A stretch of 64,000 nt of DNA from Manihot esculenta (Eukaryota; Streptophyta; Magnoliopsida; Malpighiales; Euphorbiaceae), in NCBI RefSeq assembly GCF_001659605.2, contig NC_035170.2, positions 6,820,001 through 6,884,000 on the forward strand, read 5' to 3'. The translations under genes and the position numbers were made by a program. Under the pieces are notes generated by a model. The model had not been told where the DNA came from. It was given only the letters and a program-made list of their open reading frames with translations, and searched no databases. This document shows positions 35,301 to 46,292 of the stretch, piece after piece (the stretch's first letter is position 1; each line of letters opens with the position of its first letter).

Positions 35301-37259
35301 GGCTGATATCAAACCCTTAGGTGTCCCTCTCCTGTCTCCTCTGAAGACACACTCTGACCCATCCTGGTCTCTGACACTGACTACTTTGTCTCTGCAGTTC
35401 AAAGTAGCATTATATGTAGATAACCAATCCATCCCTAGAATGACATCAAAATCTGCCAACTCTAGAACCACAAGGTCAGCTGGAAGGTATCTACCCTCTA
35501 TACACACTGGACTGACTTGACAGACTGACTCGGCCAATGATGGGTCACATCTAGGTCCACTGACCCAGAGAGGACACGCTAACTCGGAGACTATCAAACC
35601 CAACCTCTCTGCGGCTCTAGAAAAAATGAAAGAGTGAGAAGCACCGGGGTCCATCAAAGCATACACCTCTGAACACCCAATGATGAGATTACCTGACACC
35701 ACTGTGTTCGAAGTGTCTGCCTCCTGCTGAGTCATGGTGAAAATCCGTGCTGGAGCTGACGGACCTGCACCTCGGGAACCCATCCCTGATGAAGAGGCTG
35801 CCCCTCTTCCTCTACCTCTGTCACTGCTTGGTGGTCGGACTGAAGCTGCTGACTGTACTACACTGCCTGAGGTCATCTGCTGGGATGGTGTAACCAAAGT
35901 CGCCTGAGGACATTCCCGTGCATAATGTCCCTCCTGCCCACATCTATAGCAGGTTGTCGATCCCAACAAACAAGCTCCTTTGTGCGGTCTCCCACACCTA
36001 TTGCACACTGGAACATCAGCGCCAGAGCTGGAGCCGCTACTCATTCCCAGACCCGTCTTAATCCTGCTCCAGAACTTGCCTCTCTTTCCTCTGAGTTTAT
36101 CCCATCTCTTCTTGCTCGCACTGACCATACTCTGTGAGGAGGAACCTGGTTTACCACCAGAAGCCTGTGCCTTTGATTGCTTGACTACTCCCTGACTGAT
36201 GGCACTGGCCTCCATCTTTCTAGCAGCATCCACAATGGAGTGGAAACTCTCCTTCTCCGCATGAAGAATCAAAGAGAAATACCTGGGATGAAGCCTTGTG
36301 GCATATCTCTTTGCCTTCTTCTGATCCGTATCATACGCCTGACCCACGTATGGTAACAATTCCAGGAACTTATCTGTATACTCATCAACACTCATCTCCT
36401 CCGTCTGTCTCAACTGCTCAAACTCCACAACCTTTAGCTCCCTAGAACTGTCAGGGAAAACCCACCCAGCAAATTCGTTGGCGAACTCTTCCCATGTCAT
36501 ACTATCTATTATGGGGTCCACATAGTTCTTGAACCATTCTCTGGCTTTCTTGCATTTTAATGTGAACCCTATCATCTCAATGGCCCTGCTCTCATCTGCT
36601 CCCAACTCACTTGTTATCATTCTCACTGCACTGAGATACTCAAAGGGATCATCTCCCGTATTAAATTTAGGAGCATCCAACTTTAAGTACTCCGTCATCT
36701 TCACCTTACTTCCCCCTGAAGAACTGGGTTGTGCTTCAACAACAGGGGCTACTGGTTCAGGTGGTGGTGGTGGCGGTACTGTTTCTCTGGATTCAGGCGA
36801 TGTTGAACTTGGCTGAACAGGTGGGGGTGGATACATGTGATAGGGTGGATAAAAGGAAGGATAGGGCATATATGGCATGTAGGGTGGATATGGGGCAAAG
36901 CTGGAGTAATCCGACGTGCCCCCCATCGGATTCCCTGGGCCCTGTGGAAAGGGTGGATAGCCAAACCCTGAGGCCTGTGCGCCTCCCTGGGACTCCCCCA
37001 TACCTTCTTCTGACCTTCCTCCACCCATGCTTACATCTCTACTCTGAGCTTCCTCCACAGCAACTCTCTCTTCTTCTGATCTTCCTCCTCTGCCTATTCC
37101 TCTTCTGCTCTCGTCAGAAGACCTTCTCGGGTCTCTTGACGTTCCCTCCCTACTTGACCTACGAGTCCTTGCCCTTGGCAATGCAGGAGGACAAGCAGCT
37201 GTACCCTCACTTTCAGGTGGGACTCCAGTCAATCTCGCGGATCGACGAGTTCCTCGCAT
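32307..37259 (-). CDS. Gag-pol polyprotein of the chromovirus (1,650 aa)
   Basis: A single uninterrupted frame encoding capsid, protease, reverse transcriptase, RNase H and integrase. It has a Pro/Tyr-rich N-terminal third (to ~185) and then a retrotransposon gag domain (~200-360). CCHC zinc knuckles follow at 419-430 and 437-450 ([14 protein letters not shown]). Protease Asp is at 537 ([10 protein letters not shown]). RT (~715-890) has FIDD at 871-874. RNase H acids are D1020, E1057, D1082 and D1125. The integrase HHCC is H1237, H1244, C1274 and C1277, and its catalytic D1307, D1368 and E1404 have the usual DX35E spacing. A chromodomain-like end lies at ~1594-1645 ([20 protein letters not shown], then WETRESML). 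The C-terminal form points to the Tekay/Del clade. I chose the Met at 37259 ([12 protein letters not shown]), the first typical gag start; a frame-extending Met at 37307 adds 16 unlikely residues. Confidence 0.95.
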   Translation of the reverse strand: MRGTRRSARLTGVPPESEGTAACPPALPRARTRRSSREGTSRDPRRSSDESRRGIGRGGRSEEERVAVEEAQSRDVSMGGGRSEEGMGESQGGAQASGFGYPPFPQGPGNPMGGTSDYSSFAPYPPYMPYMPYPSFYPPYHMYPPPPVQPSSTSPESRETVPPPPPPEPVAPVVEAQPSSSGGSKVKMTEYLKLDAPKFNTGDDPFEYLSAVRMITSELGADESRAIEMIGFTLKCKKAREWFKNYVDPIIDSMTWEEFANEFAGWVFPDSSRELKVVEFEQLRQTEEMSVDEYTDKFLELLPYVGQAYDTDQKKAKRYATRLHPRYFSLILHAEKESFHSIVDAARKMEASAISQGVVKQSKAQASGGKPGSSSQSMVSASKKRWDKLRGKRGKFWSRIKTGLGMSSGSSSGADVPVCNRCGRPHKGACLLGSTTCYRCGQEGHYARECPQATLVTPSQQMTSGSVVQSAASVRPPSSDRGRGRGAASSSGMGSRGAGPSAPARIFTMTQQEADTSNTVVSGNLIIGCSEVYALMDPGASHSFIFSRAAERLGLIVSELACPLWVSGPRCDPSLAESVCQVSPVCIEGRYLPADLVVLELADFDVILGMDWLSTYNATLNCRDKVVSVRDQDGSECVFRGDRRGTPKGLISALQARRLLRKGCQGFLAHVRELDSQVREPSSVPVVCEFPKVFPEELPRLPPDREIEFEIELMSGTRPISLPPYRMALAELRELKEQLQDLVDKGFIRPSTSPWGAPVLFVRKKDGPLRLCVDYRQLNKVTTKNKYPLPRIDDLFDQLSGACCFSKIDLRSGYHQLKIREEDVSKTAFRTRYGHYEFLVMPFGLTNAPAAFMDLMNRVFREYLDRFLIVFIDDILVYSRNAEEHAQHLQIVLQTLREHGLYAKFSKCEFWLRSIAFLGHVVSEEGIAVDPKKVEAVANWPTPTIVTEIKSFLGLAGYYRRFVQDFSKIAAPMTRLTRKNQKFVWSEDCDESFEELKRRLTSAPVLALPISEDDFTVFCDASRVGLGCVLMQKDRVIAYASRQLKKHELNYPTHDIEMAAVIFALKMWRHYLYGVQCEIYTDHKSLQHILSQKELNLRQRRWVELLSDYDCKIQYHPGKANVVADALSRKSLGSLSHIAVERRPVVKDFYRLMDEGLQLQLSGTGALIAQMRVTPVFLEQVALKQHEDPELVKIARTVQSGNSAEFRFDSEGILRHGKRLCVPDDRSVKEDIMREAHNARYSVHPGATKMYQDLRRVYWWPAMKREVAQFVSACETCQRVKLEHQKPAGMLNPLPIPEWKWENIAMDFVVGLLATSNRLDSIWVIVDRLTKSAHFIPVWSNYSVDKLAQVYVDEIVKLHGVPVLIVSDRGPQFTSRFWWSLQTTMGTRLDFSTAFHPQTDGQSERTIQTIEDMLRMCVLDFGGSWRQHLPLVEFAYNNSHHASIGMAPYEALYGRKCRTPVCWEEVGEKALAGPELVEITSKLVPIIRERIRTAVSRQKSYADIRRKQIEFQEGDMVLLKVSPMKEVVRFGKKGKLAPRYIGPFEILQKIEPVSYKLDLPASMERIHPVFHVSMLRKFVSDPEKVLSEPEVEILSDLTYVEQPVRIIDTQIRKLRNKEIPMVKVLWNHHNLEECTWETRESMLRQYPYLL

Positions 37260-37460
37260 CTTAACTCTCTCTGGAAAACAACACATAACAGAGCACATAA
37301 GCAACACATAGAGAAAAACAACTCATTCATCATAGCATTGCACATCATCAGCAGATAGACAGGACTAACATCCTATCCTAGTGGACATGTTTTCCTATTG
37401 TGCTTGACCCACTAAACCTCTATGAGCCCAACTCTAGCTCTATAGGTCCGACCATGTGAA

Positions 37461-37478
37461 CCTAGGGCTCTGATACCA
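37461..37478 (-). other. Primer binding site (initiator tRNA-Met type)
   Basis: Three bases inside the 5' LTR the minus strand reads TGGTATCAGAGCCCTAGG. This fits the 3' end of plant initiator tRNA-Met (consensus TGGTATCAGAGC), the usual primer of chromoviruses. Confidence 0.92.
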
Positions 37479-37481
37479 ATC

Positions 37482-39593
37482 TGTAACAGCCCGGAAACCG
37501 AACTGCTACTGGCACTAGGATCCAGATCGACTTAAGGTCGCCGGGACCCGTAGTAAGCCTGCTATACTGTTTGTGTACCTGTGAAATCCCATACATGATC
37601 TATCAAACCATTAAAACTTTTCTTTCCTCCAGGGCTTACTCTGTGCATGCACTATATCTCTGCTATGTTATCCCCACTCAAGGCGGATATAACTCATCAT
37701 AGTGAGCCTGGTTTTCTCATATTCATTAACAATAACAGAAAACATACATAAACTAATCATGTGTCTACAACAAGGGATTACAACACTTCTAAGTCAAGCA
37801 CAAGTCTATACATTGTACATTATCTCTTTACATATACATGTCCACACTAGCTATTACAAACTATATACTCTTCCTGTACCCTGCTGACTTCCCTCTGAAC
37901 TCTGAACCTGCACAACTGGAGTTAGGGGAGAGGGATAAGCTACTATAGCCCAGTGAGTAGAACAGGATAAAGCACAGGTGATAAAACATGCTCTCATGAA
38001 AGGTATCACAGCACAAGTAATCACATCATCTCAGCATGGACGGATCAACACTCCCTCTATCTGGGTACTACATCTCATCTGGGGTACCGAAGTACCATGT
38101 GCCTGGTCCCCTTAGGGCTGTTCCAGGTCTTTGTGCCTAGTCCCCGTAGAGCTGTTCCAGGTCTTTCCTTCGAGGGCTATTGAATCCGTACTATGTCCAT
38201 ACTGTCATAGAAACAATGTACAAGGAGCAATGCCAAGTACAAGGATAAATGCAATGCATCATCTTCGTGTACACTAATGCACTCACCCTAGAGCATATTC
38301 ATGATGCATGAAGTATGATAAAATATTCATTTCTCATATTCAAACATTAAGTTCCGTTCCACTCACCTCGGGTTGACTCTGAACTGACTCTGCAGGTTCT
38401 GAAACTGGACTCACTGCTGACCTCCCTGATTCCTCTGGTCCGTACCTACACAGGTGGACTCAAATGAGGGACCAAACTAACTCACGAACATCTCTAAGAA
38501 ACTCCCCAAAAACCCTCTACAAGATCCCCAAACAAGCACATAAAACATGCAAAAGAAAGCTGGACAGGGCACTTTCGGCGGCAGGTTCGGCGGCCGAAAC
38601 CCCTCTCCAGAGACGAAACTCATGCATGTTCGGCGGCACCTTCGGCAGCCGAAAGTCTCGTCCAGAGACGAAACTCAACCTTCGGCGGCACTTTCGGCGG
38701 CCGAACCTTGCCTCCAGAGACGAAAGTCCCAAGTTTCGGGGGCAAGCTTTGGCAGCCGAAACTGCCTCCACAAGGGGTTCGGCGGCCGAACCTTCCTTCG
38801 GCGGCCGAACATGGTTTTGCCCGTTGGGCAGAACCCTACTCTGTTTCATGCAAACCTTACCCAAAACGTACCCAACATGCATCTCAACTGCTCCCAACTA
38901 GCATATACACATATATATGCACAAAGGGGTCTACAACTCACCTCAAACCCCAAACAAACATAACACATAACACTCAAACATGCTTGAACACCAAAGATCA
39001 CCAAAAACCTCACCTAAACCTAAACATGCATACTACCCACACAACCTTCATAAAACCTTCAAAAATCATCAAAGAAACTCAGGATCTTCACTGACCTCTT
39101 AAGGAACTTGAGGATGAAGGATCCTAACGTGGAGATATGGAGAAATCCTCTCTCAAAGCTCCAAGCTTCAAACCTTGGTTATTTTGCTCAAATCTTCCAA
39201 ACAACAACAAAACTCTTAAAAACTTTGAAGGATTTGGTGAAAAACATGAAAATCATCAAAGTCAACGTGAGAAGGTTTTGGCTCACCTTTGGCTGCAAGT
39301 GGAGGAGAAATATCCTCCTTCCACCGACCTTTGGCCCTTAAATAGGTGGCTGGCCAGACCACCTTCGGCAGCCAAACGTGAATCCGAAACCATGCAATGT
39401 TCGGCGGCCGAAAGTGACCTTCGGCGGCCGAACCTTTGCATTTTCCCTTATTGCTTTTCTTTCGAAACTCATTTCCTTTAACACTCTTAAAACACATATG
39501 AAAACATAGGTCTTACCCTTCTCGAGGGTTCCGACACCCGAGATTCCACCAGACGATAGGAATTCCGAGGCCGGACTCGAGCCGGGTATTACA
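37482..39593 (-). repeat. 5' LTR of the chromovirus
   Basis: 2,112 bp, TG at one end and CA at the other on either strand. Compared with the other LTR, 14 of the ~15 substitutions I count are transitions, and it lacks 17 bp near 39485. It should carry the promoter that drives gag-pol leftwards; I did not identify a defensible TATA box. Confidence 0.97.
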
Positions 39594-39598
39594 GGCAG
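39594..39598. repeat. Target-site duplication GGCAG (right copy)
   Basis: Identical to the pentamer at 30078-30082; it marks the right border of the chromovirus insertion. Confidence 0.97.
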
Positions 39599-41329
39599 CT
39601 AGGCTGGAAGGGTTATTGTCCTTGCCTCCTTGCCCTCTCTCTTCCTCTTCCTCGTCATCCTTAAGAAAGATGTCATTGATCTAGGAGAATTCTTCCCTGG
39701 GGAAGTGCACCATCAACTCCTTTTTTACAGTGTCTTGTGCCTCCACGTAGAGGCTTTCCCTATGGCCATGACCTCTTCAAGTTCCATCTCTAGCTTTGCC
39801 ACCTTTCCCATAGTGGCTCGGTTCTCCATGGCCTGGGCCTGAAGCGTCTAAACTTGCTGCTGGAGCTCAGCAACTTGATTCTCAATAGCTTTTTCCCGAT
39901 TTTCTAAGTTGGCTTTTGCAGCATTGGCCTCGTCTAGGTTTGCCTAGAGCTTATCTACAGACTCTTGTTTCACCTTCATTGTGCCCTTTACCTCATCCAT
40001 TCCAGCTTTTAGTCGCTAGCTCTCCTCCAAATAAAGATTTTTTCTCCCTTCAGAAGCCCAAAATTCCTCCTAAGGGCCTTATCTCACTCCTTAGCAAGGT
40101 ATACTAACAAGATGCATCACATGGCAGAATAGATGGCATTGTCTTATGCCTCCACGTAGAGGCATTCTTGGTGATGAGGAGAGATAGTGGGGTTCCTCGA
40201 GGAGGGAATCCACCTGGTTTAGGGCCAAGGGGCTCCAGTGCCAGCTTCCTCATATACTGGAGGAACTAATCGGCTGCGTAAGGAGGAAGGAGTGCTTCCC
40301 CAAATGGGCTCCTCGATCTAGGAGCTGAAAGGCCCAATAGAGGCCGCAATTTTGGTGACTGAAACTTGAGTGGGAGGTACCACAGTAGGCTCCTCCTAGT
40401 GACATTGTTGCTTTGGTGGTAAGGCGAAAGTTTTGGCTGCAGTAGATTTGCCTTTACCAGCCGTGCGAACAACCTTAGTAAATTTGCCTTTGCTAGCCAT
40501 ATCTACACAGAAAGAGGAGTAAGTATAGCAGAGTAAAAATAGTGATTTTGATAAATAAATACCATATTCAGGGGGTAAGGGTAAGGTCGATCGAGGGGCT
40601 TGATGGGCGGTTGAGGTTTACGGGCTTGCTCGGCCTGGACCTAGCTTTACCAAGCAAGCATGGGATTCCTCACAGCCACGTTAATGTCCATCTTTCTTGC
40701 TGTGACCATCTTCTAAAGGAAGGCCAAGGCTTTCCTCTTCCTTCCTTCTGGGGTTGACCCTATCCTTCCTTAGTTCCACATATAGGTACAAATCCATCCA
40801 AAGGTTCCCAAAACACTCGGATACTCGGTGTCGGGCGATAAAGAATTTGTTCTTCCATCATTTTTAGGGATGAGAAAAGATGGTCAAAGAGGGTATGACG
40901 CTTTTTACTACTAAAGAACCAGTACTCCTCGTTAAGTCAGGTGCTCAGCTGATAGAGTTGGGAGAAAAGCACAATAATCAACTTAATATTGCTGTTGAAA
41001 AAGATGAACCAGAATGCTACAAGAATGCGATAGTTGTTGGGTTGCAATTGAGCGATGAAGAGTTTGTGGAAGTTGAGGACATCAAAATAAAATGAATCGA
41101 TTGGGAATCTGAGACCCGCCTTTAACTGCTCCTCGTATACGATGATTGTATCTTGGTAGGAATAGAGTCATCAGTACGAATGTTGGGTCTAAGAGTGTAA
41201 ACTAGAAAGTGTCTCGAGAGATGTGATTTTTAAAGGGACTATAGGTGCTAGAGTACGGATGGAGCCGTTAGAGAAGGAGCTTGTGAAGGAATTATCCCCG
41301 AATGAAGAAAAAGAAGAGGACTTGTTCAT
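39599..41329 (-). pseudogene. Antisense extra ORF of the Tat-lineage element (transposase_28-like), decayed
   Basis: Minus-strand coding relic opposite in direction to the host element's gag and integrase. It starts at the Met at 41329 (MNKSSSSFSSFGDNSFTSSF). Then comes YEEQLKAGLRFPIDSFYFDV and ILVAFW, resembling the putative gypsy-type transposon domain (PF04195) found in extra ORFs of Tat elements. A basic block follows at ~40502 (MASKGKFTKVVRTAGKGKST). A heptad-like coiled coil (LENREKAIENQVAELQQQV, ~39880-39830) leads to an acidic tail. Stops and frame changes are many. The domain assignment rests on memory of the family, so it is moderate. Confidence 0.6.
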
Positions 41330-41344
41330 ATCTATATTTGCCTT

Positions 41345-42840
41345 TATAATTTTAAAAATTCATAAATAAAAAAATATTAATAACATATGAAAATTAAAGA
41401 AAATTTTATAAAGAATTTAATAAAACTATTTAAAGAGTCATAATCTTTCCCGATTGACATAAAGAATCCGAATACTCCTAATTGCTCATATGGTTTCATG
41501 TACAAAATTTTATGTTGTCTTCAAAATTCACATCTAAATTGATGTGAGAGGTGGCCCAACACACTCAAATCAATTCAAGGATATATAAAATGAATATTTT
41601 TATTTCATAACAACATTTATTTCTGTAAATTACCTTGAAAATAAATCAAATAAGAAAGAAAGAACAAGAGAAATCTAAGGGGTGATTTGAAGACGTGAGA
41701 ATGATTTTTTTTTTTTACTGTTCTTAAAACAAAAATTGAGAGAATTTTGGAGATTTAGGAGTGAGGGATGGTCGATGAGGAGGAGGTTGCTCCTATTTTT
41801 TTCCCTTTTTTCTTTTTTATATTTTTTCAATTTTCTTTTCATTTTCTTTTATTATTTTTTTTAAATTCAATTTTTTCTTTTATTTTTTCAATTTAATTAA
41901 TTAATCTTATTACTTAAATAAATTATTTTATTTGGATCTATCACTTTTTATTTTTATTTTATTTTTTAAAATATTTTTTATAGCATAAAATATCTCTTTG
42001 CATCTTTAAAAATTATTTTAAGTGTACTGAAACTATAATATGATTCTCATTATCGGATCCTCACTGATTCAAATGTGCATGTATATCAGTGTATAAAACG
42101 GGACTCCCACTTTGGTGAAGTCTGAAAGATGTCCAAGATTCGAGTCTTAATGCAATATGAAGTTTGAGTTTGCCACCTTCCATGACTCGCTTGGCTTGCC
42201 TGAACTAAATTAAAACATATGCAACTAACTTAACTGACTCTATTTTTTGAGGTATGCACTTAGATTCTCCTAAACTTCCTACGTATCTTTTATTTTAAAA
42301 TAATTAAACTCTCACGTAGTTTGATAAGATCTAGATTATCCATCCTTAATCTAGTTGAGAGGCTCTAAGGTATGTTTTGTACCTAAGAACCTTCAAGAAA
42401 ATGAAACATAATTGGGTAATTAACAACCTAGACTATCTATCGGCTCTAAAGTATGCTTTGTATTTTAGAATTCTAAAAAAAAAAAAAATACAACTAGACT
42501 ACCTATCATGAGTCTAGTAGAAGTTTTAAGGTGTGTTTTGTATCTTAGAATCCTAAAAAAAAAACAATGAGACTATCTATGTCCGAGTCTATTGGAGAAA
42601 CTCTAAAGCCTACTTTGTATCTTAGAACTCTCTAGAAAAATATAATATGATTATGCAATTAAAAACTTAGGCTACCTATTCTAAATTTAGGGAAGAGGGC
42701 TTAAGGTGTGCTATGTACATTAGAACTCTCGAGAAAATGTGATATAATTGTGTAATTTAAAAACAAAACTACCTATCTTGAATTTAAGGAAGAAGTCTTA
42801 ATGCATACTCTATACCTTACAACTCTCTAAAAAATACAAA
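41345..42840 (-). repeat. Dispersed repeat tract, inverted relative to 55900-57730
   Basis: Read on the minus strand, this tract matches the 55.9-57.7 kb tract block by block. First come tandem units containing TAGATAGTCTAGGTT and TTCTAAGGTACAAAGCA. Next is a GGCAAG..TTGCATT..TGAACAT..ACCAAAGTGG block, then CTGATAATGAGAAT, and finally GAATTGATTTGAGTGTTGG and TATGAATTTTTAAAATTATAAAGG. It is probably the 3' region plus LTR of an unnamed, decayed Ty3/gypsy family. Confidence 0.65.
42330..42840. repeat. Tandem units of 77-98 bp, six copies
   Basis: The box (T)CT(A)AAGGTRTGYTTTGTA followed by TTAGAA recurs at about 42367, 42448, 42528, 42605, 42703 and 42800. Spacings are about 80, 80, 77, 98 and 97 bp. 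Units are diverged. It is the inverse of the ~180-bp units at 55.9-56.6 kb, each of which contains the same box. Confidence 0.75.
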
Positions 42841-43988
42841 ATTAATTAATTAATTCTTATATTTTTAAAAATATATCAACGAGTTCATACTTTTTTGAAG
42901 ACTCAACTAAAAAAAATCCTTCTATTATTTTAGCACCATTAGTTTATATAGTAAAAAGTGAGAAAGAAGTTAATGACAATAGTGTTAAAATTTAACGATA
43001 CAATCTTTTTTATTTTGAAATGGGATCGAAGATTAAGAGAGTAGAACCTGAGACATTTATGGGATTGGAGATTAAGAGAGTAGAATCTGAGACATTTTAA
43101 ATTTATTGAGATGCACTTACCACCCAGTTATGCCTATGAGTGCAAGAATATAATCTTTTAATTGAGTTTATAAAAATATATGAGCTATTTAATGTATTTT
43201 TAAATATAAAAATTAATTAATTAATTTTATTATATTATAAAAATTAAATAATAATTTATTAATTATTAATAATAAAAATAAAATTAAACAATAAATATTG
43301 GATTTTATTTTTTAAAATAATTGGAACAATTAATAACCACATGGAAAGCGGTTACATTTAATGTTTTTATTGATTTTCTTAATTTATTGGAAGTATCATT
43401 TAATTAAACATTTAAATTTCTTTTAGAAAAGGAAAAAAATATTTTCATTAACTATAAACATAATAATGCAATAATAACATGCAAATCTAGCATATCATTT
43501 TTTTTTAATTATAATGATAGTAATCATATATAAAAAAATATTTTTTATTAAAAAAATAAATTATTTTAAAGAAAATATTTTCTTTTTTTGAAAATAAAAA
43601 ATATATAAAATAGATGAGAAATATTTCTATAATGGAGTCAAAATATCAAAAAATCAATAACGCTGCATTGAAGAAAAATGAAACACTCCAATAGAAGAGG
43701 ATGAAGTCTTGTTGTCATCCTTTACAATAGAATAGATGGAAATGAAGAATAATATTTAGTAGTAAATGATGATAAATTTAGAGATTTTTAATTAAATTGT
43801 ATTAATTTTTGAAAATTTAAATTAAATTATAAAATAATAAAATTTTAAAATTTTTATATTAATATTTTTTATTTATATATTATATAAATATAATAAAATA
43901 AATCACCAGATTGCTAACATCTACTGGACACATCCATTAATCAAGTTAAAAAAAATTACTATTAAATTTCTTAGTTTTTTAAAAAAAT
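42841..43988. other. AT-rich intergenic DNA
   Basis: No gene is seen. It contains a 39-bp direct duplication at 43022-43099 (GGGATCGAAGATTAAGAGAG then TAGAACCTGAGACATTT, twice). The rest is low-complexity A/T sequence. Confidence 0.7.
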
Positions 43989-43993
43989 TCACT

Positions 43994-44444
43994 TGATACT
44001 CGCCGGATCTCTTCCTCTCTCAGGCCGGGCCATGACCCATGATAGTGAAGGTCGGCTCAGAGTTCGGGGCATCACAAGGAAAGCCTGCCCGCAATAATAG
44101 ACCGGACCTGAAGGTCTCAGTCGATCTGAGCTGCCTTCGAGCCCAGCTATATTGAAAGCTAGCCTTGTAAGGACCCAAGGATGGGTAGTAGGTCCGGTCT
44201 TTTCGCAGCCATTGTTGCATGCGTTCTGGGGAGAATTAAATAGCCACCTAACATGAGTAAGGGGAACTGACACCATTGTATGTACAGAACTGAATGATAG
44301 AGACAGACGTCACTGTATCAGAAAAGCCGTAAGGCGTTACTGGCAAGTCAAGAGAAAAAGGATAAAAGGGAGGGGAGACCCTCCTAAAAGTTAAATTTTT
44401 CCCAATTATTGTAAACCTCATTTTATTCTGGATCTAGGATATCA
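43994..44444 (+). mobile_element. Solo LTR, 451 bp, with TCACT target duplication
   Basis: A sharply GC-richer island in AT-rich DNA. It begins TGATACTCGCC, ends GGATATCA and is flanked by perfect TCACT pentamers at 43989-43993 and 44445-44449. A TATA-like GGATAAAAGGGAGGGGAGAC lies at 44357, followed by a GTAAACCTCATTTTATT stretch typical of an LTR R/U5. This sets the plus orientation. It has no ORF with coding character. It is most simply the product of LTR-LTR recombination. Confidence 0.85.
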
Positions 44445-44449
44445 TCACT

Positions 44450-46292
44450 AATATATCATTATTTTAGAATCACTCAATTAAAATGTTATTATATTTTATA
44501 AAATTAAACTTTTTAATTTTTCTATCAAAGCAATTGTTATTTAATTTATTTTAATAAAACTAAATAATATGAATTTTTATAATTATAAAAATTAAATAAT
44601 ATATATAATTAAATTATAAAGATTAAATAATATAAATATTTAAGATGATTTAATAAAAGGAATGAAAAATTTTAATTTAACAAAATATACAGATATATTA
44701 GGGTGCGCTCATTTTTATTGTAGTTTTTTTATTTTATTTAATAAAAAAATTAAAAATGTTGTATTTTTACTTTTACTATTTGTTATAAAACGTTTTAAAA
44801 TAAAAAATAAAAAATTGAGAACTATAAATATTTTTTTTTGTTACATATTCTATTAAACTCTTATTTTTTTATAATTTTTATCCCATTATTATTATTAATT
44901 TCAATATTTTATATTCATTAATCAAATTCATTTTTTTAAAATACACATTCAATTAAATTATAAAATATAATTTTATTTTATTGTTGAAAAAAATTTTATT
45001 ATTTAATTTCATATAAAAACTCATTAATTAATTTTTTTAATTTTAAAAAATAAATTAAAATATTATTAAAATTTTAAAAAATCTATTAATTAATCATTTT
45101 TATTAAATTTTTTACTATTTAATCCTTATAACATAAAAAAACTCATTAAAATTTATTATTTAGTCCGTGTAATATTAAAAAACTCATTATTATATCTTGA
45201 TTTTGAAAAATACATTAAAATATTTTTAAAATATTAAATAATATATTAATTAATCATTCCATTAGCTTAATTATTAAGCATTTTATTATTTAATTTCTAT
45301 GAAAAAATTATTAATTAGTTTCACAATTTTATAAAAATATCTACTAATTATTCTTTTTATATTAAGAACATTTTAAATAATTTTATAATATTTAATAGCT
45401 AAAATTAATAAAAAAATTAATTATTATATTTTTTAAATCTTAAAAATATTTTAATATATTTTTTAAAATCAATTGATTAATTAGCGATAATATAAAAAGT
45501 AAATAATAATTTTTTTTATTTTTATAATACTTAACGATTAAAATTAATAAAAATATTGATCAGTTGACTTTTTAAAATTTTAAATATATATTAATGTACT
45601 TTTAAAAATTGAGAGAGGATTAAATAGTAATTTTTTTATTATTATAATATTATATGCTTATAAAAATAATTTATTATTTATTTTTATATGTAACCATTTA
45701 TAAAATTATTTATATTCTTATTTTATTATTAAATATTATATTTTTAAAAAATATTTTATTATTTATTTTTATATAAAGATTTATAAATTTATTTTTATAC
45801 AAACAATTTTAAGGAAACAATTTTTAAAAAGAAAATAATAAAAGTTAAATAATTTATTTTAATTTTGAAAAAATAAAAATAAAAAATCTACAAAGGAACT
45901 CTTAATTAAATGAATTAAAATAGGATAAACTTATGAATTTTCTGATTTAAGGATTGTATACTTTAAATTTTAAAATGGCACAAAATTGCTGTTTAAATTG
46001 ATGCACGTATGATCGGACCAAATTTATTTGTCCCTTAATTTAATAGTTATTAAATTTTTTTTATTAAAAATTAAAATAAAATATAAAATTCCTCAAATTT
46101 ATTTAAATATATTTAAAAAATTGATAAATGCAATAAATATGCAATAATTTATTGGTTTAAAAAACTTAGATATAAACTTAAAAAATTGAGGTCTTGAAAT
46201 TGAGGTTTTCTTAGGCAGTAGGGCTTGTATAAATTCCAGCTTCTAATTCGAATAAATCTGGCCCCTGGCAGCAGTTACTATGAGCGTCCAAG
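44450..46292. other. Extremely AT-rich intergenic block upstream of the PPR gene
   Basis: Sequence of almost only A and T to about 46.15 kb, with recurring diverged units like ACTATTTAATCCTTATAACA and TTATTTAGTCCGTGTAATAT each followed by AAAAAACTCATTA. These match the termini of the MITE at 12167-12540. The block therefore looks like piled-up, decayed copies of that family. The PPR promoter and 5' leader must lie in its last few hundred bases, but I cannot place a TATA box in such AT-rich DNA. Confidence 0.6.

Larger units (their letters stand above)
30083..39593 (-). mobile_element. Complete Ty3/gypsy chromovirus, Tekay/Del-like, 9.5 kb
   Basis: An intact LTR retrotransposon lying on the minus strand. 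It has LTRs of 2,112 bp (5', at 37482-39593) and 2,128 bp (3', at 30083-32210), TGTAAC..TTACA ends, GGCAG target duplications, a tRNA-Met-type primer site, one long gag-pol ORF and a polypurine tract. By eye the LTRs differ by about 15 substitutions, one 17-bp deletion and one 1-bp insertion (~0.7 percent divergence), so the insertion is young. All catalytic residues I checked are present, so it may be competent. It sits inside the antisense ORF of an older Tat-lineage element. Confidence 0.97.

Noticed and set aside
36529..37264. 95- and 177-aa plus-strand ORFs
   Set aside because: They are antisense shadows of the Pro/Tyr-rich gag N-terminus of the chromovirus.
40880..41095. 71-aa plus-strand ORF with plausible-looking composition
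   Set aside because: The opposite strand in this interval gives the better match (the antisense extra ORF block), so the plus frame is probably its shadow.
43989..44276. 95-aa minus-strand ORF in a GC-rich patch
   Set aside because: It is explained by the solo LTR at 43994-44444 with TCACT duplications; the product has no family resemblance.
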